Under the pieces are notes generated by a model, which was given only the letters and a program-made list of their open reading frames with translations, did no database searches and had not been told where the DNA came from. A stretch of DNA of 64,000 nucleotides from CAWATZ01 sp963784995 (GTDB lineage: Bacteria > Planctomycetota > Planctomycetia > Gemmatales > Gemmataceae), in contig CAWATZ010000003.1 of assembly GCA_963784995.1 (NCBI GenBank), forward strand, positions 620,001 to 684,000. The letters run 5' to 3'. A program made the translations under genes and the position numbers. The stretch's first letter is position 1, and the number at the start of each line of letters is the position of its first letter. Below are positions 17,238 to 25,271 of the stretch, piece after piece.

Positions 17238-17756
17238 ATGGCAGCGAAGACCAAGCGGCGACAGCAGATCCTCAAGGGCCCGCACGGCGGCATGCAGCTG
17301 GTGCTGACCGAGGACGTGGCCCACCTGGGCAAGCAGGGCGAGGTGGTCGAGGTCAAGCCCGGCTACGGCCGCAACTACCTCGTGCCGCGCGGCATGGCGA
17401 TCGTTCCCAGCGCGCACAACCTGCGCTTGCTGGAGCGCTACAAGATCCGCGTCAAGCAGGCCCGCGAAGCCCGCATGGCCGACCTGAAGGCGATGGCCGA
17501 GCAGATCAGCAAGCTGCCGATGCCAGGCGTGACCATCGAGGCCAAGGCGCACGAGCAGCACCTGTACGGTTCGGTCGGCGCTGCCGAGGTTTCCAAGGCC
17601 CTGCGTGCCAAGCTGCTCCAGATTGACCCCGAGATGGTCAACATGGAAGGCGGGCCGATCAAGGAAACGGGCGTCTACGCCATCAAGCTCAACCTCGGTT
17701 TCGGCATCGAAACCGAGGTCACCGTGGCCGTGGTCACCGCTGCCGAGAAGAAGTGA
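17238..17756 (+). CDS. rplI: 50S ribosomal protein L9
   Basis: The protein has 172 residues. The N-terminal domain has MQLVLTEDVAHLGKQGEVVEVKPGYGRNYLVPRG-type sequence (residues 16-50), a long connecting helix follows, and the C-terminal domain ends in GVYAIKLNLGFGIETEVTVAVV. An N-terminal extension of about 15 basic residues precedes the usual start. GGGAG lies 6 nt before the ATG. It binds domain V of 23S rRNA and helps keep the reading frame. Confidence 0.95.
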   Translation: MAAKTKRRQQILKGPHGGMQLVLTEDVAHLGKQGEVVEVKPGYGRNYLVPRGMAIVPSAHNLRLLERYKIRVKQAREARMADLKAMAEQISKLPMPGVTIEAKAHEQHLYGSVGAAEVSKALRAKLLQIDPEMVNMEGGPIKETGVYAIKLNLGFGIETEVTVAVVTAAEKK

Positions 17757-17925
17757 GTTACCGTCGCACGCCGACGGCGGGACAGACAGCGCAAGGCATT
17801 CGCCGACGCGGCCGGACAGGGTCTGGGTGCGCCGGTGAGTGCCTTTTGTCCGCTTGACGAACACCCGGCCCATCTTTGCGCGACAGGACGTCGGTTGCCT
17901 CTTCGCAATGCACGGAGGTTGAATC

Positions 17926-19278
17926 ATGCCAGCAGACAAGACGCCAGCGGATCGTTTACCGCCACAGAGCCGCGAGGCCGAACAGGCCGTGCTGGGGAGC
18001 ATGCTGCGCGACAACGCCGTCATTGGCGACGTTATTCAGATCGTGCGTGCCGAGAACTTCTACTCTGACGCCCATCAGCAAACCTTCCAGGCGATGGTTG
18101 CACTTTACGACAAGGGCCATCCCGTCGAACTGGTAAGCATGGCTGAAGAGTTGAAACAACGCGGTCAGATCGAGAACGTCGGCGGCTACAAGTTCCTTGC
18201 CGATTTGTGGGCGGCGTCCCCGACTGCGGCAAACGCCGAATATTACGCCATGATCGTGCGTGATCGGGCCATGGTGCGCAACCTGATCCACGCCAGCACC
18301 GAGATCCTCCGCGATTCGTATGACCAGGTGCGGCCCGCCGATGAGCTTCTGGAGACCGCCGAGCGGAAGATCATGGAAATTGCCCAGCAGGGGATGACCG
18401 GTCAGACTTACACACTCGAACAGGCCCTGCACGATGCCTACGAGCGGATCGACAAGCGCAGCCAGGCTGACCAGATGACGATGGGCGGCCTGCCGACCGG
18501 CTTCATTGACCTGGATGAGCTGACGGCTGGGTTGCATGATTCGGAAATGATCGTAGTCGCGGCGAGGCCCAGTGTAGGAAAGACGAGCTTCGCGCTCTCT
18601 TTAATCCGTAATGTCGCAGTCGATGGCGGCCAACCGGTCTTCTTCGTCAGCCTGGAACAATCGCGGATCGAACTGGCCGAGCGTCTTCTGTGCAGCCAGG
18701 CGCGCGTGGATAGCCACAAGCTCCGCAAGGGAATGCTCAGTGCCGACGACATGTCCAAGCTGATCGACGCGGGCGGCGTTCTGCGGTCCGCCAAGCTGTT
18801 CATCGATGACAGCCCCGGCCAGGGAATGCTCCGGATCAGCGCCAATGCTCGCCGGCTCAAGCTGCGGCAAGGGCTGAAGCTGGTGGTGATCGATTATCTC
18901 CAGCTGATCGAGCCGGACAATCGCCGCGATCCTCGGCAGGAACAGGTGGCGCAGATCAGCCGCCGGATCAAGTTCCTGGCCAAGGAACTGCAAATTCCCG
19001 TGATCGCTCTGGCCCAGGTCAACCGGGCCTCGGAAGACCGCCAGGACCACCGGCCGCGATTAGCGGACTTAAGGGAGTCGGGAAGTATAGAACAAGATAG
19101 CGACACCGTCATGATCTTGCATCGCCCCGAGCGCTACGAACCGGGCCAGCACGAGGGCATCGTCGAGGTCATCGTCGCCAAGCAGCGCAACGGCCCCATC
19201 GGCGAGATCAACCTCGCTTTCATCAAGCAATACATGCGTTACGAGAACTACGCCGTGGGGACGCCGTTTGAAACCTGA
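17926..19278 (+). CDS. dnaB: Replicative DNA helicase DnaB
   Basis: This 450-residue hexameric helicase unwinds DNA at the replication fork. The N-terminal domain has LPPQSREAEQAVLGSMLRDN. The RecA-like domain has Walker A ARPSVGKTS near residue 211, the Walker B region LVVIDYLQLIEP, and H4 sequences VIALAQVNRASEDR and LADLRESGSIEQDSDTV. The C-terminus (IVAKQRNGPIGEINLAF) is complete and no intein is present. CGGAGG precedes the ATG. It follows rplI, which is the common rpsF-ssb-rplI-dnaB order. Confidence 0.96.
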   Translation: MPADKTPADRLPPQSREAEQAVLGSMLRDNAVIGDVIQIVRAENFYSDAHQQTFQAMVALYDKGHPVELVSMAEELKQRGQIENVGGYKFLADLWAASPTAANAEYYAMIVRDRAMVRNLIHASTEILRDSYDQVRPADELLETAERKIMEIAQQGMTGQTYTLEQALHDAYERIDKRSQADQMTMGGLPTGFIDLDELTAGLHDSEMIVVAARPSVGKTSFALSLIRNVAVDGGQPVFFVSLEQSRIELAERLLCSQARVDSHKLRKGMLSADDMSKLIDAGGVLRSAKLFIDDSPGQGMLRISANARRLKLRQGLKLVVIDYLQLIEPDNRRDPRQEQVAQISRRIKFLAKELQIPVIALAQVNRASEDRQDHRPRLADLRESGSIEQDSDTVMILHRPERYEPGQHEGIVEVIVAKQRNGPIGEINLAFIKQYMRYENYAVGTPFET

Positions 19279-19367
19279 GACGCACCCCGCGGATGCGTCT
19301 TCGTCTTCCGGTAAGTTAAGTGTTCACGAGTCGATGGTGACAGGCGTATAGAGTGCCATTGCAGGCA

Positions 19368-19453
19368 GGAACACTAATCCGCGCTAATCTTCGCTAATCG
19401 AAGGAAGAAAACCCGCATTCGGATTAGTGTGGATTAGCGCTGATTAGTGTTCC
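19368..19453. repeat. Imperfect inverted repeat of ACACTAATC/GCGCTAATC words
   Basis: About 33 nt on each side (19368-19400 and 19420-19453) pair with several mismatches. Each arm is a small array of CTAATC words, which makes this both a direct and an inverted repeat. It lies in the 360-nt spacer between dnaB and ispF. The rest of that spacer shows nothing recognisable. Confidence 0.75.
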
Positions 19454-19638
19454 AATCTGGAAAAAAGGGATCCCGTGTCAAGATAGGGCCAGGGAGAGCC
19501 AGGAGCAACAGGAGGATGGCGGTCAGGGGCGGCAGTCCGTTCCGCTCGGCCCGCGCCTCCGACTGGAGACTTGCGTTGTCAGCGGAGCCGGCTCCTCGTT
19601 ACAATCCAGCCAGTGACGACCCTCGCCGAGGAGCGGCC

Positions 19639-20118
19639 ATGCGTGTTGGCATTGGACATGACACCCATCGACTGAAGGAAGGCCGGCCCCTGATCCTGGG
19701 CGGCGTCCGCGTGCCGCATCCGCGCGGCCTGGACGGCCACAGCGACGCCGACGTGGTGCTGCACGCCCTGACCGACGCCCTGCTCGGGGCCGCGGGCCTG
19801 GGCGACATCGGCGACGCTTATCCCGACACCGACCCGGCTTACCGCGACGCCGACTCGTCCGTGTTCCTCCGCGAGACGCTGACCCGGCTGCGGCAGCGCG
19901 GTTACCGCGTGGTCAACGCCGACGTGATCGTCTTCGCCCAGGAGCCCAAGCTCGGTCCGGTGAAAGCGGCTATCCGAACCAACCTGGCCCGGCTCTTGTC
20001 CCTGGAAACAGAGGCGGTCAACGTCAAGGCCAAGACCGGCGAGCGCGTCGGCCACATCGGCCGGGCCGAGGCCATCGCCTGCCAGGTGGCCGTTCTGATC
20101 GACCGTATCCCCGCATAA
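19639..20118 (+). CDS. ispF: 2-C-methyl-D-erythritol 2,4-cyclodiphosphate synthase
   Basis: The 159-residue protein catalyses the cyclisation step of the MEP isoprenoid pathway. The zinc ligands lie in GIGHDTHRL (D8, H10) and DGHSDADVVLHALTDALLGA (H40 region). GDIGDAYPDTDP follows, and NVKAKTGERVGHIGRAEAI near the C-terminus is the family signature. The trimeric enzyme is cytosolic. The ATG at 19639 has GAGGAG upstream; longer in-frame extensions lack homology. It is 13 nt from cysS, so the two form an operon. Confidence 0.95.
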   Translation: MRVGIGHDTHRLKEGRPLILGGVRVPHPRGLDGHSDADVVLHALTDALLGAAGLGDIGDAYPDTDPAYRDADSSVFLRETLTRLRQRGYRVVNADVIVFAQEPKLGPVKAAIRTNLARLLSLETEAVNVKAKTGERVGHIGRAEAIACQVAVLIDRIPA

Positions 20119-20131
20119 AGAAGGAATCCCC

Positions 20132-21628
20132 ATGAGCCTGCGCGTGTACAATACGCTGACAAGGCAGAAGGAAGAGTTTCAGACCGTCGAGCCCGGCAAG
20201 GTGCGGATGTACGTCTGCGGTCCGACCGTCTACAAGCCGAGCCACATCGGCCACATGGTCGGCCCCGTCATCTTCGACACGGTCAAGCGCTACCTCGCTT
20301 ACCTGGGCTACCAGGTCAACTGGGTCGTCAACATCACTGACGTGGACGACAAGCTGATCGTCCGCGCCCGGGAGCAGGGCACCACGGTCAAGGACCTGGC
20401 CGAGCGCATGACCGCGGACTACCTGGAGTGCCTGAAGCGGCTGAACGTGACCGGCATCGACCGGATGCCGCGGGCGACCGAACACATCGCCGACATGATC
20501 CAGATGATGCGGACGCTGATCGACAAGGGCTACGCCTACCCGGCCGGCGGCGACGTGTACTTCGACATCGCCCGCGACGACGATTACGGCAAGCTGTGCC
20601 ACCGCGACCCGGAGCAGATGGAGGCGGGTTCGCGCATCGAGGTCAGCGACAAGAAGCGCAACCCCGGCGACTTCGCCCTGTGGAAGGGCTCCAAACCCGG
20701 CGAGCCGGCGTGGGAGAGCCCGTGGGGTCCGGGCCGGCCCGGCTGGCACATCGAGTGCTCGGCGATGAGTACCCGGATTCTGGGCAACACCATCGACATT
20801 CACGGCGGCGGGCTGGACCTGCAGTTCCCGCACCACGAGAACGAACTGGCGCAGTCCGAATCGACCACCGGCGTGACGTTCTCGCGCTACTGGATGCACA
20901 ACGGTTTGCTCAAGATGGGCAAGGGGAAGATGGCCGGTTCGGTCGGCAACGTGATCAACGTTGCCGATGCTTTGCGGCACGTCTCCGGCGAGGTGCTGCG
21001 CTTTTTCCTGATCAGCACGCACTACCGATCGCCGATCGACCTGGGCGACTTCGACCCGAAGACACAGTCGATTCCTCCCGGTCTGGAGAATGCCCAGCGC
21101 GGCTACGAGGCGTTTACCCGGTTTGCCGAGCGTTACAACCGGATCACCAAACGATCGTTCCACGACCTCGCGGCCCTCTCCCATGCTACTGGGAAGGCTC
21201 CGGCATTCCGCAGGCCCGAGTTGGGGGAGCTGTACCAGCGGTTCCGGGAGTACATGGACGACGACTTCAACACGGGCGGGGCCGTCGCGGTGCTGTTCGA
21301 GCTGGTGACGGCCCTGAACAAGTTTGCTGATTCCGAGAAACTGGAAGACGCGGGCTCGGCCAACGCGGAAGCACGGGCGACCTTCGAGGAAGGGGCGGCA
21401 CTGCTCAAGCTGCTCGGGCAGATTCTCGGCCTGTTCTTCGAGGCCCCGAAGGCTGCCGGCGGCAACGACCGGCTGCTGGCGGGATTGATGCAGTTGCTGA
21501 TCGACCTGCGGGCCGATGCCCGCAAGGCGAAGAACTTTGCGGTCTCCGACCAGATCCGCAAGCGGCTGGGCGAGCTGGGCGTCACGCTGGAGGATCGGCC
21601 CGGCGGCACCGGGTGGCGGATCGGGTGA
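20132..21628 (+). CDS. cysS: Cysteinyl-tRNA synthetase
   Basis: This 498-residue class I synthetase has the HIGH motif in CGPTVYKPSHIGHMVGP, zinc ligands at CGP, ECSAMS and FPHHENE, and the full anticodon-binding region. The KMSKS loop reads KMAGSVGN (about residues 270-277), so the second lysine of the consensus is replaced by glycine. The rest of the active site looks normal. A 28-nt inverted repeat begins inside its stop codon. AAGGA precedes the ATG. Confidence 0.95.
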   Translation: MSLRVYNTLTRQKEEFQTVEPGKVRMYVCGPTVYKPSHIGHMVGPVIFDTVKRYLAYLGYQVNWVVNITDVDDKLIVRAREQGTTVKDLAERMTADYLECLKRLNVTGIDRMPRATEHIADMIQMMRTLIDKGYAYPAGGDVYFDIARDDDYGKLCHRDPEQMEAGSRIEVSDKKRNPGDFALWKGSKPGEPAWESPWGPGRPGWHIECSAMSTRILGNTIDIHGGGLDLQFPHHENELAQSESTTGVTFSRYWMHNGLLKMGKGKMAGSVGNVINVADALRHVSGEVLRFFLISTHYRSPIDLGDFDPKTQSIPPGLENAQRGYEAFTRFAERYNRITKRSFHDLAALSHATGKAPAFRRPELGELYQRFREYMDDDFNTGGAVAVLFELVTALNKFADSEKLEDAGSANAEARATFEEGAALLKLLGQILGLFFEAPKAAGGNDRLLAGLMQLLIDLRADARKAKNFAVSDQIRKRLGELGVTLEDRPGGTGWRIG

Positions 21629-21689
21629 TCCCATCCCGATTCATCGTTTCGCGCATGGTTCGCGCGAAACGATGAATCGGGATGGGATC
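21627..21689. repeat. Perfect 28-nt inverted repeat, GATTyATCGTTTCGCGC family
   Basis: Arms 21627-21654 and 21662-21689 are perfectly complementary with a 7-nt loop. The left arm starts at the second base of the cysS TGA stop. The inner 17 nt match the family core found at 14358 and 51332. It separates the ispF-cysS and ruvCAB transcription units. Confidence 0.9.
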
Positions 21690-21726
21690 GTGTGACCGTT
21701 GCAAATCATAACCGGGATCATTGTCC

Positions 21727-22227
21727 ATGTCCCATCCGCGCATTTTGGGCATCGATCCCGGCCTGCAAGTGACCGGCTACGCCATTCTCGACTCCCACCC
21801 CGACGGCCCTCTCGTCCGCGAGGCCGGCATCGTCCGCAGTTCCGAGGGCCGGGCCACAACCGAGATGGCCCAACGGCTCCACACTCTGTACGATGGTATA
21901 GTTGAAGTGCTGGAGCAGTTTCAACCGATGGTGGTGGCGATGGAACAGCTCTTTGCCCACTACGATCATCCGCGCACGGCGATCCTGATGGCCCACGCCC
22001 GCGGCGTGATCTTGCTGGCGGCCGGGCAGCGGAACTTGCCGGTAGTCAGCTACGCCGCCACGCAGATCAAGAAGACCATCACCGGCAACGGCCGGGCGTC
22101 CAAGGAGCAGGTGCAGCGGACCATCCAGCGCGAGCTGGGGTTGAAACAGCTGCCGGAGCCGCCCGACGTGGCCGACGCCCTGGCCGCGGCGCTGTGCCAT
22201 TACCACGCCCAGAAACTTTCGGTGTGA
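21727..22227 (+). CDS. ruvC: Holliday junction resolvase RuvC
   Basis: The 166-residue endonuclease resolves Holliday junctions with RuvAB. Its four acidic catalytic residues are visible: ILGIDPGL (D8 region), MEQLF, the KKTITGNGRASKEQV region, and LPEPPDVADALAAALCH at the end. I chose the ATG at 21727; a TTG two codons upstream is also in frame. It is 9 nt upstream of ruvA, giving the ruvC-ruvA-ruvB order. Confidence 0.95.
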   Translation: MSHPRILGIDPGLQVTGYAILDSHPDGPLVREAGIVRSSEGRATTEMAQRLHTLYDGIVEVLEQFQPMVVAMEQLFAHYDHPRTAILMAHARGVILLAAGQRNLPVVSYAATQIKKTITGNGRASKEQVQRTIQRELGLKQLPEPPDVADALAAALCHYHAQKLSV

Positions 22228-22236
22228 GGGCATCCC

Positions 22237-22886
22237 ATGATCACACGCATCACCGGCATCCTCAACCGCGTCGTCGAGGACGAGGTGCGCTGCAGGTTGG
22301 AGCGCTGGAATATCAGGTGCTGGTGCCGGAGTTCGTCCGCCGCAAGGTGCAGGCGATGATCGGCCAGGAAATCACGCTGCACACCAGCCACTACCTGGAC
22401 GGCAACCCGATGCAGGGCAAGGTGGTGCCGCGGTTGATCGGCTTCGCGGCCGAGCCGGAGCTGGACTTCTTCGAGCTGTTCTGCACAGTGGACAAGGTCG
22501 GCACCAAGAAGGCTCTCAAGGCGCTGGTCCGCCCCGTCAAGGAGATCGCCGACGCCATCCAGCGGCAGGACTCCAAATGGCTGACGACCCTGCCCGGCGT
22601 CGGGGCGGCCACGGCCGAGCAGATCATCGCCACCCTGCGCCGCAAGGTGACCAGATACGCCCTGATGCCCTCGACCGATCCGCAGAGCAACGGCACGCCG
22701 GAGACGGGGACGCCCACAACGGTGGTGATCGACGGCAACGTGATCGAAGACGCCTACCAGGCCCTGATGAGCCTGGGCCACACCCCCGTCGAGGCCCGCA
22801 ACAAGCTCGATCGGGTGCTGGCGGCCGGCAAGAGCTTCAAGTCGGTCGAGGACGTGTTACTGGAGATGTACAAGACGAATGGTTAA
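22237..22886 (+). CDS. ruvA: Holliday junction helicase subunit RuvA (frameshifted near the N-terminus)
   Basis: The ATG at 22237 starts MITRITGILNRVVEDEVR, the normal RuvA OB-fold opening. After base 22288 the frame runs wrong, while the adjacent frame continues QVGALEYQVLVPEFVRRK. Restoring one C near 22289 (CGCCTGCAGG instead of CGCTGCAGG) gives an intact protein of about 217 residues. It has the helix-hairpin-helix region TLPGVGAATAEQII and the C-terminal domain AYQALMSLGHTPVEARNKLDRVL. Loss of ruvA between intact ruvC and ruvB is unlikely, so a sequence error is the best explanation. Its end overlaps or abuts the start of ruvB. Confidence 0.88.
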
Positions 22887-22890
22887 GACC

Positions 22891-23931
22891 ATGGCACGCG
22901 AAGCAATTGTCCAGCCCGAACCGAATGAAGAGGTCAACAAGGAGCGCGACGCCGCCCTGCGGCCGCGCTGGCTGCGCGACGTGATCGGCCAGAAGGCGGT
23001 GGTGCAGCGCCTCGGGATCGCCCTGAGAGCCTGCAAGAAACTGCGCGAGTCGATGGCCCACATCCTGTTCGACGGTCCGCCCGGCCTGGGCAAGACGACG
23101 TTCGCCCACGTGCTGCCCAATGAACTGGGCACGTCGATCCAGATGACCAGCGGCCCCGCCCTGAGCAAGCCGGCCGACCTGCTCCCCTTCCTGACCAACC
23201 TGGAAGAGGGCTCGTTCCTGTTCATCGACGAGATCCACCGGATGCCGCGCGTCGTCGAGGAGTTCATCTACCCGGCGATGGAGGATTTCCGCATCGACAT
23301 CATCCTCGGCGAAGGCGTCAACGCCCGGACCATTTCGATGCGCCTGAAGCGGTTCACCCTGGTCGGCGCGACCACGCGCAGCGGTATGCTTTCCAGCCCG
23401 ATGCGCGACCGCTTCAAGATGCACGAGCATCTGGAGTTTTACACCACCGAGGAGCTGGCCGAGATTGTGCGGGTCAATTCGCGCAAGCTGAACACGCCCA
23501 TCACCGACGAGGCCGCCCTGGAACTGGCCAAGCGCAGCCGGGGCACGCCGCGCATCGCCAACGCCCGGCTGTGGTGGACGCGGAACTACTCCGCCAGCGA
23601 GGCCGACGGCAACATCACGCTGGACATTGCCCGCGCCGCCCTGGACATGGCCGAGGTCGATCGCGAGGGGCTGGACAAGCAGGACCGGCGCTATCTGGAG
23701 ACGCTGATCGGCGTCTTCAAGGGCGGCCCGACCGGTGTGGAAGCCCTCGGCGCGACCATGAACCTTCCGTCCGACACTCTGAGCGACGAGGTGGAACCGT
23801 ACCTGCTCCGTGAGCAGTACATCACGCGCACCCCGCGCGGCCGGGTCGCCACCACGAAGGCGTATCAGGTCCTGGGCAAGCTGCCGCCGCCGAAAGAGCC
23901 GGACAACCCGCAGAAATCCCTGTTCGATTGA
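22891..23931 (+). CDS. ruvB: Holliday junction branch-migration ATPase RuvB
   Basis: This AAA+ motor of about 346 residues drives branch migration with RuvA. LRPRWLRDVIGQK precedes Walker A GPPGLGKTT. Walker B is FIDEIHRMPR, sensor 1 VGATTRSGMLSSPMRDRF, and sensor 2 RGTPRIANARLWWTRNYS. The C-terminal winged helix ends QYITRTPRGRVAT. I preferred the ATG at 22891 (MAREAI, the usual opening); an ATG at 22879 overlapping the ruvA stop is the alternative. Confidence 0.95.
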   Translation: MAREAIVQPEPNEEVNKERDAALRPRWLRDVIGQKAVVQRLGIALRACKKLRESMAHILFDGPPGLGKTTFAHVLPNELGTSIQMTSGPALSKPADLLPFLTNLEEGSFLFIDEIHRMPRVVEEFIYPAMEDFRIDIILGEGVNARTISMRLKRFTLVGATTRSGMLSSPMRDRFKMHEHLEFYTTEELAEIVRVNSRKLNTPITDEAALELAKRSRGTPRIANARLWWTRNYSASEADGNITLDIARAALDMAEVDREGLDKQDRRYLETLIGVFKGGPTGVEALGATMNLPSDTLSDEVEPYLLREQYITRTPRGRVATTKAYQVLGKLPPPKEPDNPQKSLFD

Positions 23932-23941
23932 CCTCTCAGCG

Positions 23942-23969
23942 TTGCTTTCGTCGCCCGCGTCGTTACAAT
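23942..23969 (+). promoter_or_regulatory. Putative promoter of the sdpR-sdpI-like operon
   Basis: TTGCTT and TACAAT are separated by 16 nt, with the -10 box 46 nt before the regulator start codon. Confidence 0.45.
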
Positions 23970-23978
23970 TTATTTTGA

Positions 23979-24000
23979 TCGTTGTCGAAATGTCTAACGA
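23979..24000. promoter_or_regulatory. Candidate autoregulatory operator of the SdpR-like repressor
   Basis: An inverted pair TCGTT/AACGA with a 12-nt spacer containing GTC-gaaat-GTC lies just downstream of the promoter and before the start codon, where a SdpR-type autorepressor would bind. The match is short, so confidence is low. Confidence 0.25.
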
Positions 24001-24015
24001 CGAGGGCCGAAAAAT

Positions 24016-24315
24016 ATGGCAAGAGGAGACGCGTTCAAGGCCCTGGCGGATCCAACCCGGCGCGAGATCCTTCGCTTGCTGCGTGGCGGCGAAAAAACGG
24101 CGGGGGAGCTGGCGGAGCACTTCGAGAAGCGACTGAGCAAACCGTCGATGTCGCATCATTTCGCGGTGCTGCTGGCGGCGGACATGATCGTGGGCCGACG
24201 CGAAGGACAACAGATTTACTACGCCCTGAACACAACCGTGGTGGAGGACCTGCGCGCGACGTGGTGGGACCTGTTTGGAGGTCCGGACGGCAGCGCCCCG
24301 GAGGGATCGTCATGA
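24016..24315 (+). CDS. ArsR-family autorepressor (SdpR-like)
   Basis: This 99-residue winged-helix regulator has FKALADPTRREILRLLRGGEKTAGELAEHF (residues 7-36) and the recognition helix SKPSMSHHFAVLLAADMI. YYALNTTVVEDL in the wing and dimer helix is typical of SdpR rather than of metal-sensing ArsR; no cysteine pair for metal is present. In Bacillus, SdpR represses sdpRI until membrane-bound SdpI captures it. Its stop overlaps the next ATG (ATGA), so the two genes are coupled. Confidence 0.88.
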   Translation: MARGDAFKALADPTRREILRLLRGGEKTAGELAEHFEKRLSKPSMSHHFAVLLAADMIVGRREGQQIYYALNTTVVEDLRATWWDLFGGPDGSAPEGSS

Positions 24316-25031
24316 ATCGCTGGCTGATCGTGTCGCTGGTTGTCGCCACACTGGCTCTGGGGGCGACCCTGTGCGTCTGCTTTGTCATTCCGGACCAGTT
24401 GCCCGCGGAGGTGCCGACTCACTGGGGGATCAAGGGCAATCCCGATGCGTGGGTCCCTCGGGAGCAAGCCTGGAAGTACCTGGTGCTGATGCCGGTGATG
24501 ATGTTCGGCTTCATCGGCTTGACGCTGCTCTTGCCCTGGCTGTCACCCAAAGCCTTTGACCCGAATCGCTTCCGGCCGACGTACAACTTTCTCATGTCGA
24601 TGGTCGTGGTGCTGTTCGGCTACGTCCAGGCGATCATCCTGCTGGCGAGCATGGAAATGGGCATCGACATTGGCCGGGCGTTCGCGGCGGGGTTTTTCCT
24701 GTTCTTCGCCGTGATCGGCAACGTGCTGGGCAAGGTGCGGCGCAACTTCTGGATCGGAGTGCGAACGCCGTGGACCATTGCCAGCGAGACGGTCTGGAAC
24801 GAAACGCACCGGCTGGCTGCCTGGCTCTGGGTGGGCATGGGAGTGATTGGCTTCATTGCCACACTGGCGGGCGTGTCGCTGATCGTCTGCTTTGTCGGCC
24901 TGCTGCTGGCGGCCCTGTATCCGGTGCTGCACTCGCTGATCCTGTACAAGCGCCTGGAGAAGCAGGGCCGTCTGCACGACGACGTACCCAACGAGATTGG
25001 CGATCCGGCCAACCCGATGCCTGCCCCGTGA
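24312..25031 (+). CDS. SdpI-family membrane protein (DUF1648 + SdpI domain)
   Basis: The 239-residue integral membrane protein starts with a transmembrane helix and the DUF1648 motif LPAEVPTHWGIKGNPDAW (about residues 30-47). Further transmembrane helices follow, and the SdpI signature NFWIGVRTPWTIASETVWNETHRL is near residue 145. SdpI gives immunity to the SdpC toxin in Bacillus and acts as the signal receptor for SdpR. No toxin genes (sdpABC) are nearby, so here it may be an orphan immunity or stress-sensing pair. Confidence 0.88.
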   Translation: MNRWLIVSLVVATLALGATLCVCFVIPDQLPAEVPTHWGIKGNPDAWVPREQAWKYLVLMPVMMFGFIGLTLLLPWLSPKAFDPNRFRPTYNFLMSMVVVLFGYVQAIILLASMEMGIDIGRAFAAGFFLFFAVIGNVLGKVRRNFWIGVRTPWTIASETVWNETHRLAAWLWVGMGVIGFIATLAGVSLIVCFVGLLLAALYPVLHSLILYKRLEKQGRLHDDVPNEIGDPANPMPAP

Positions 25032-25185
25032 GGTTCCGGCGAGGTCCACCACCGAGAGTAAGTACGATCTTCCGAGGATCGCAAGAACGAGTGCAGGCAA
25101 TCCGGTCGGAATCCAGTTTGGCATCCAGCGACAAATCCTTCCGGGCCGATGAAATGTGACGGCAAGTAAAAGGGAACTTCTGGAC

Positions 25186-25214
25186 TTGTCTGACAATCTG
25201 ATTGTTAGTACACT
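25186..25214 (+). promoter_or_regulatory. Promoter with embedded palindrome upstream of the HD gene
   Basis: TTGTCT (25186-25191) and TACACT (25209-25214) have a 17-nt spacer. The spacer holds the inverted repeat ACAAT-CTG-ATTGT (25193-25205), a likely repressor site. The start codon lies 57 nt downstream. Confidence 0.5.
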
Positions 25215-25271
25215 AGACGGTTTGGTGTTGCGTTCTCGATCCGCCGAATGCGACAGCAGGGAACCGGGCCG

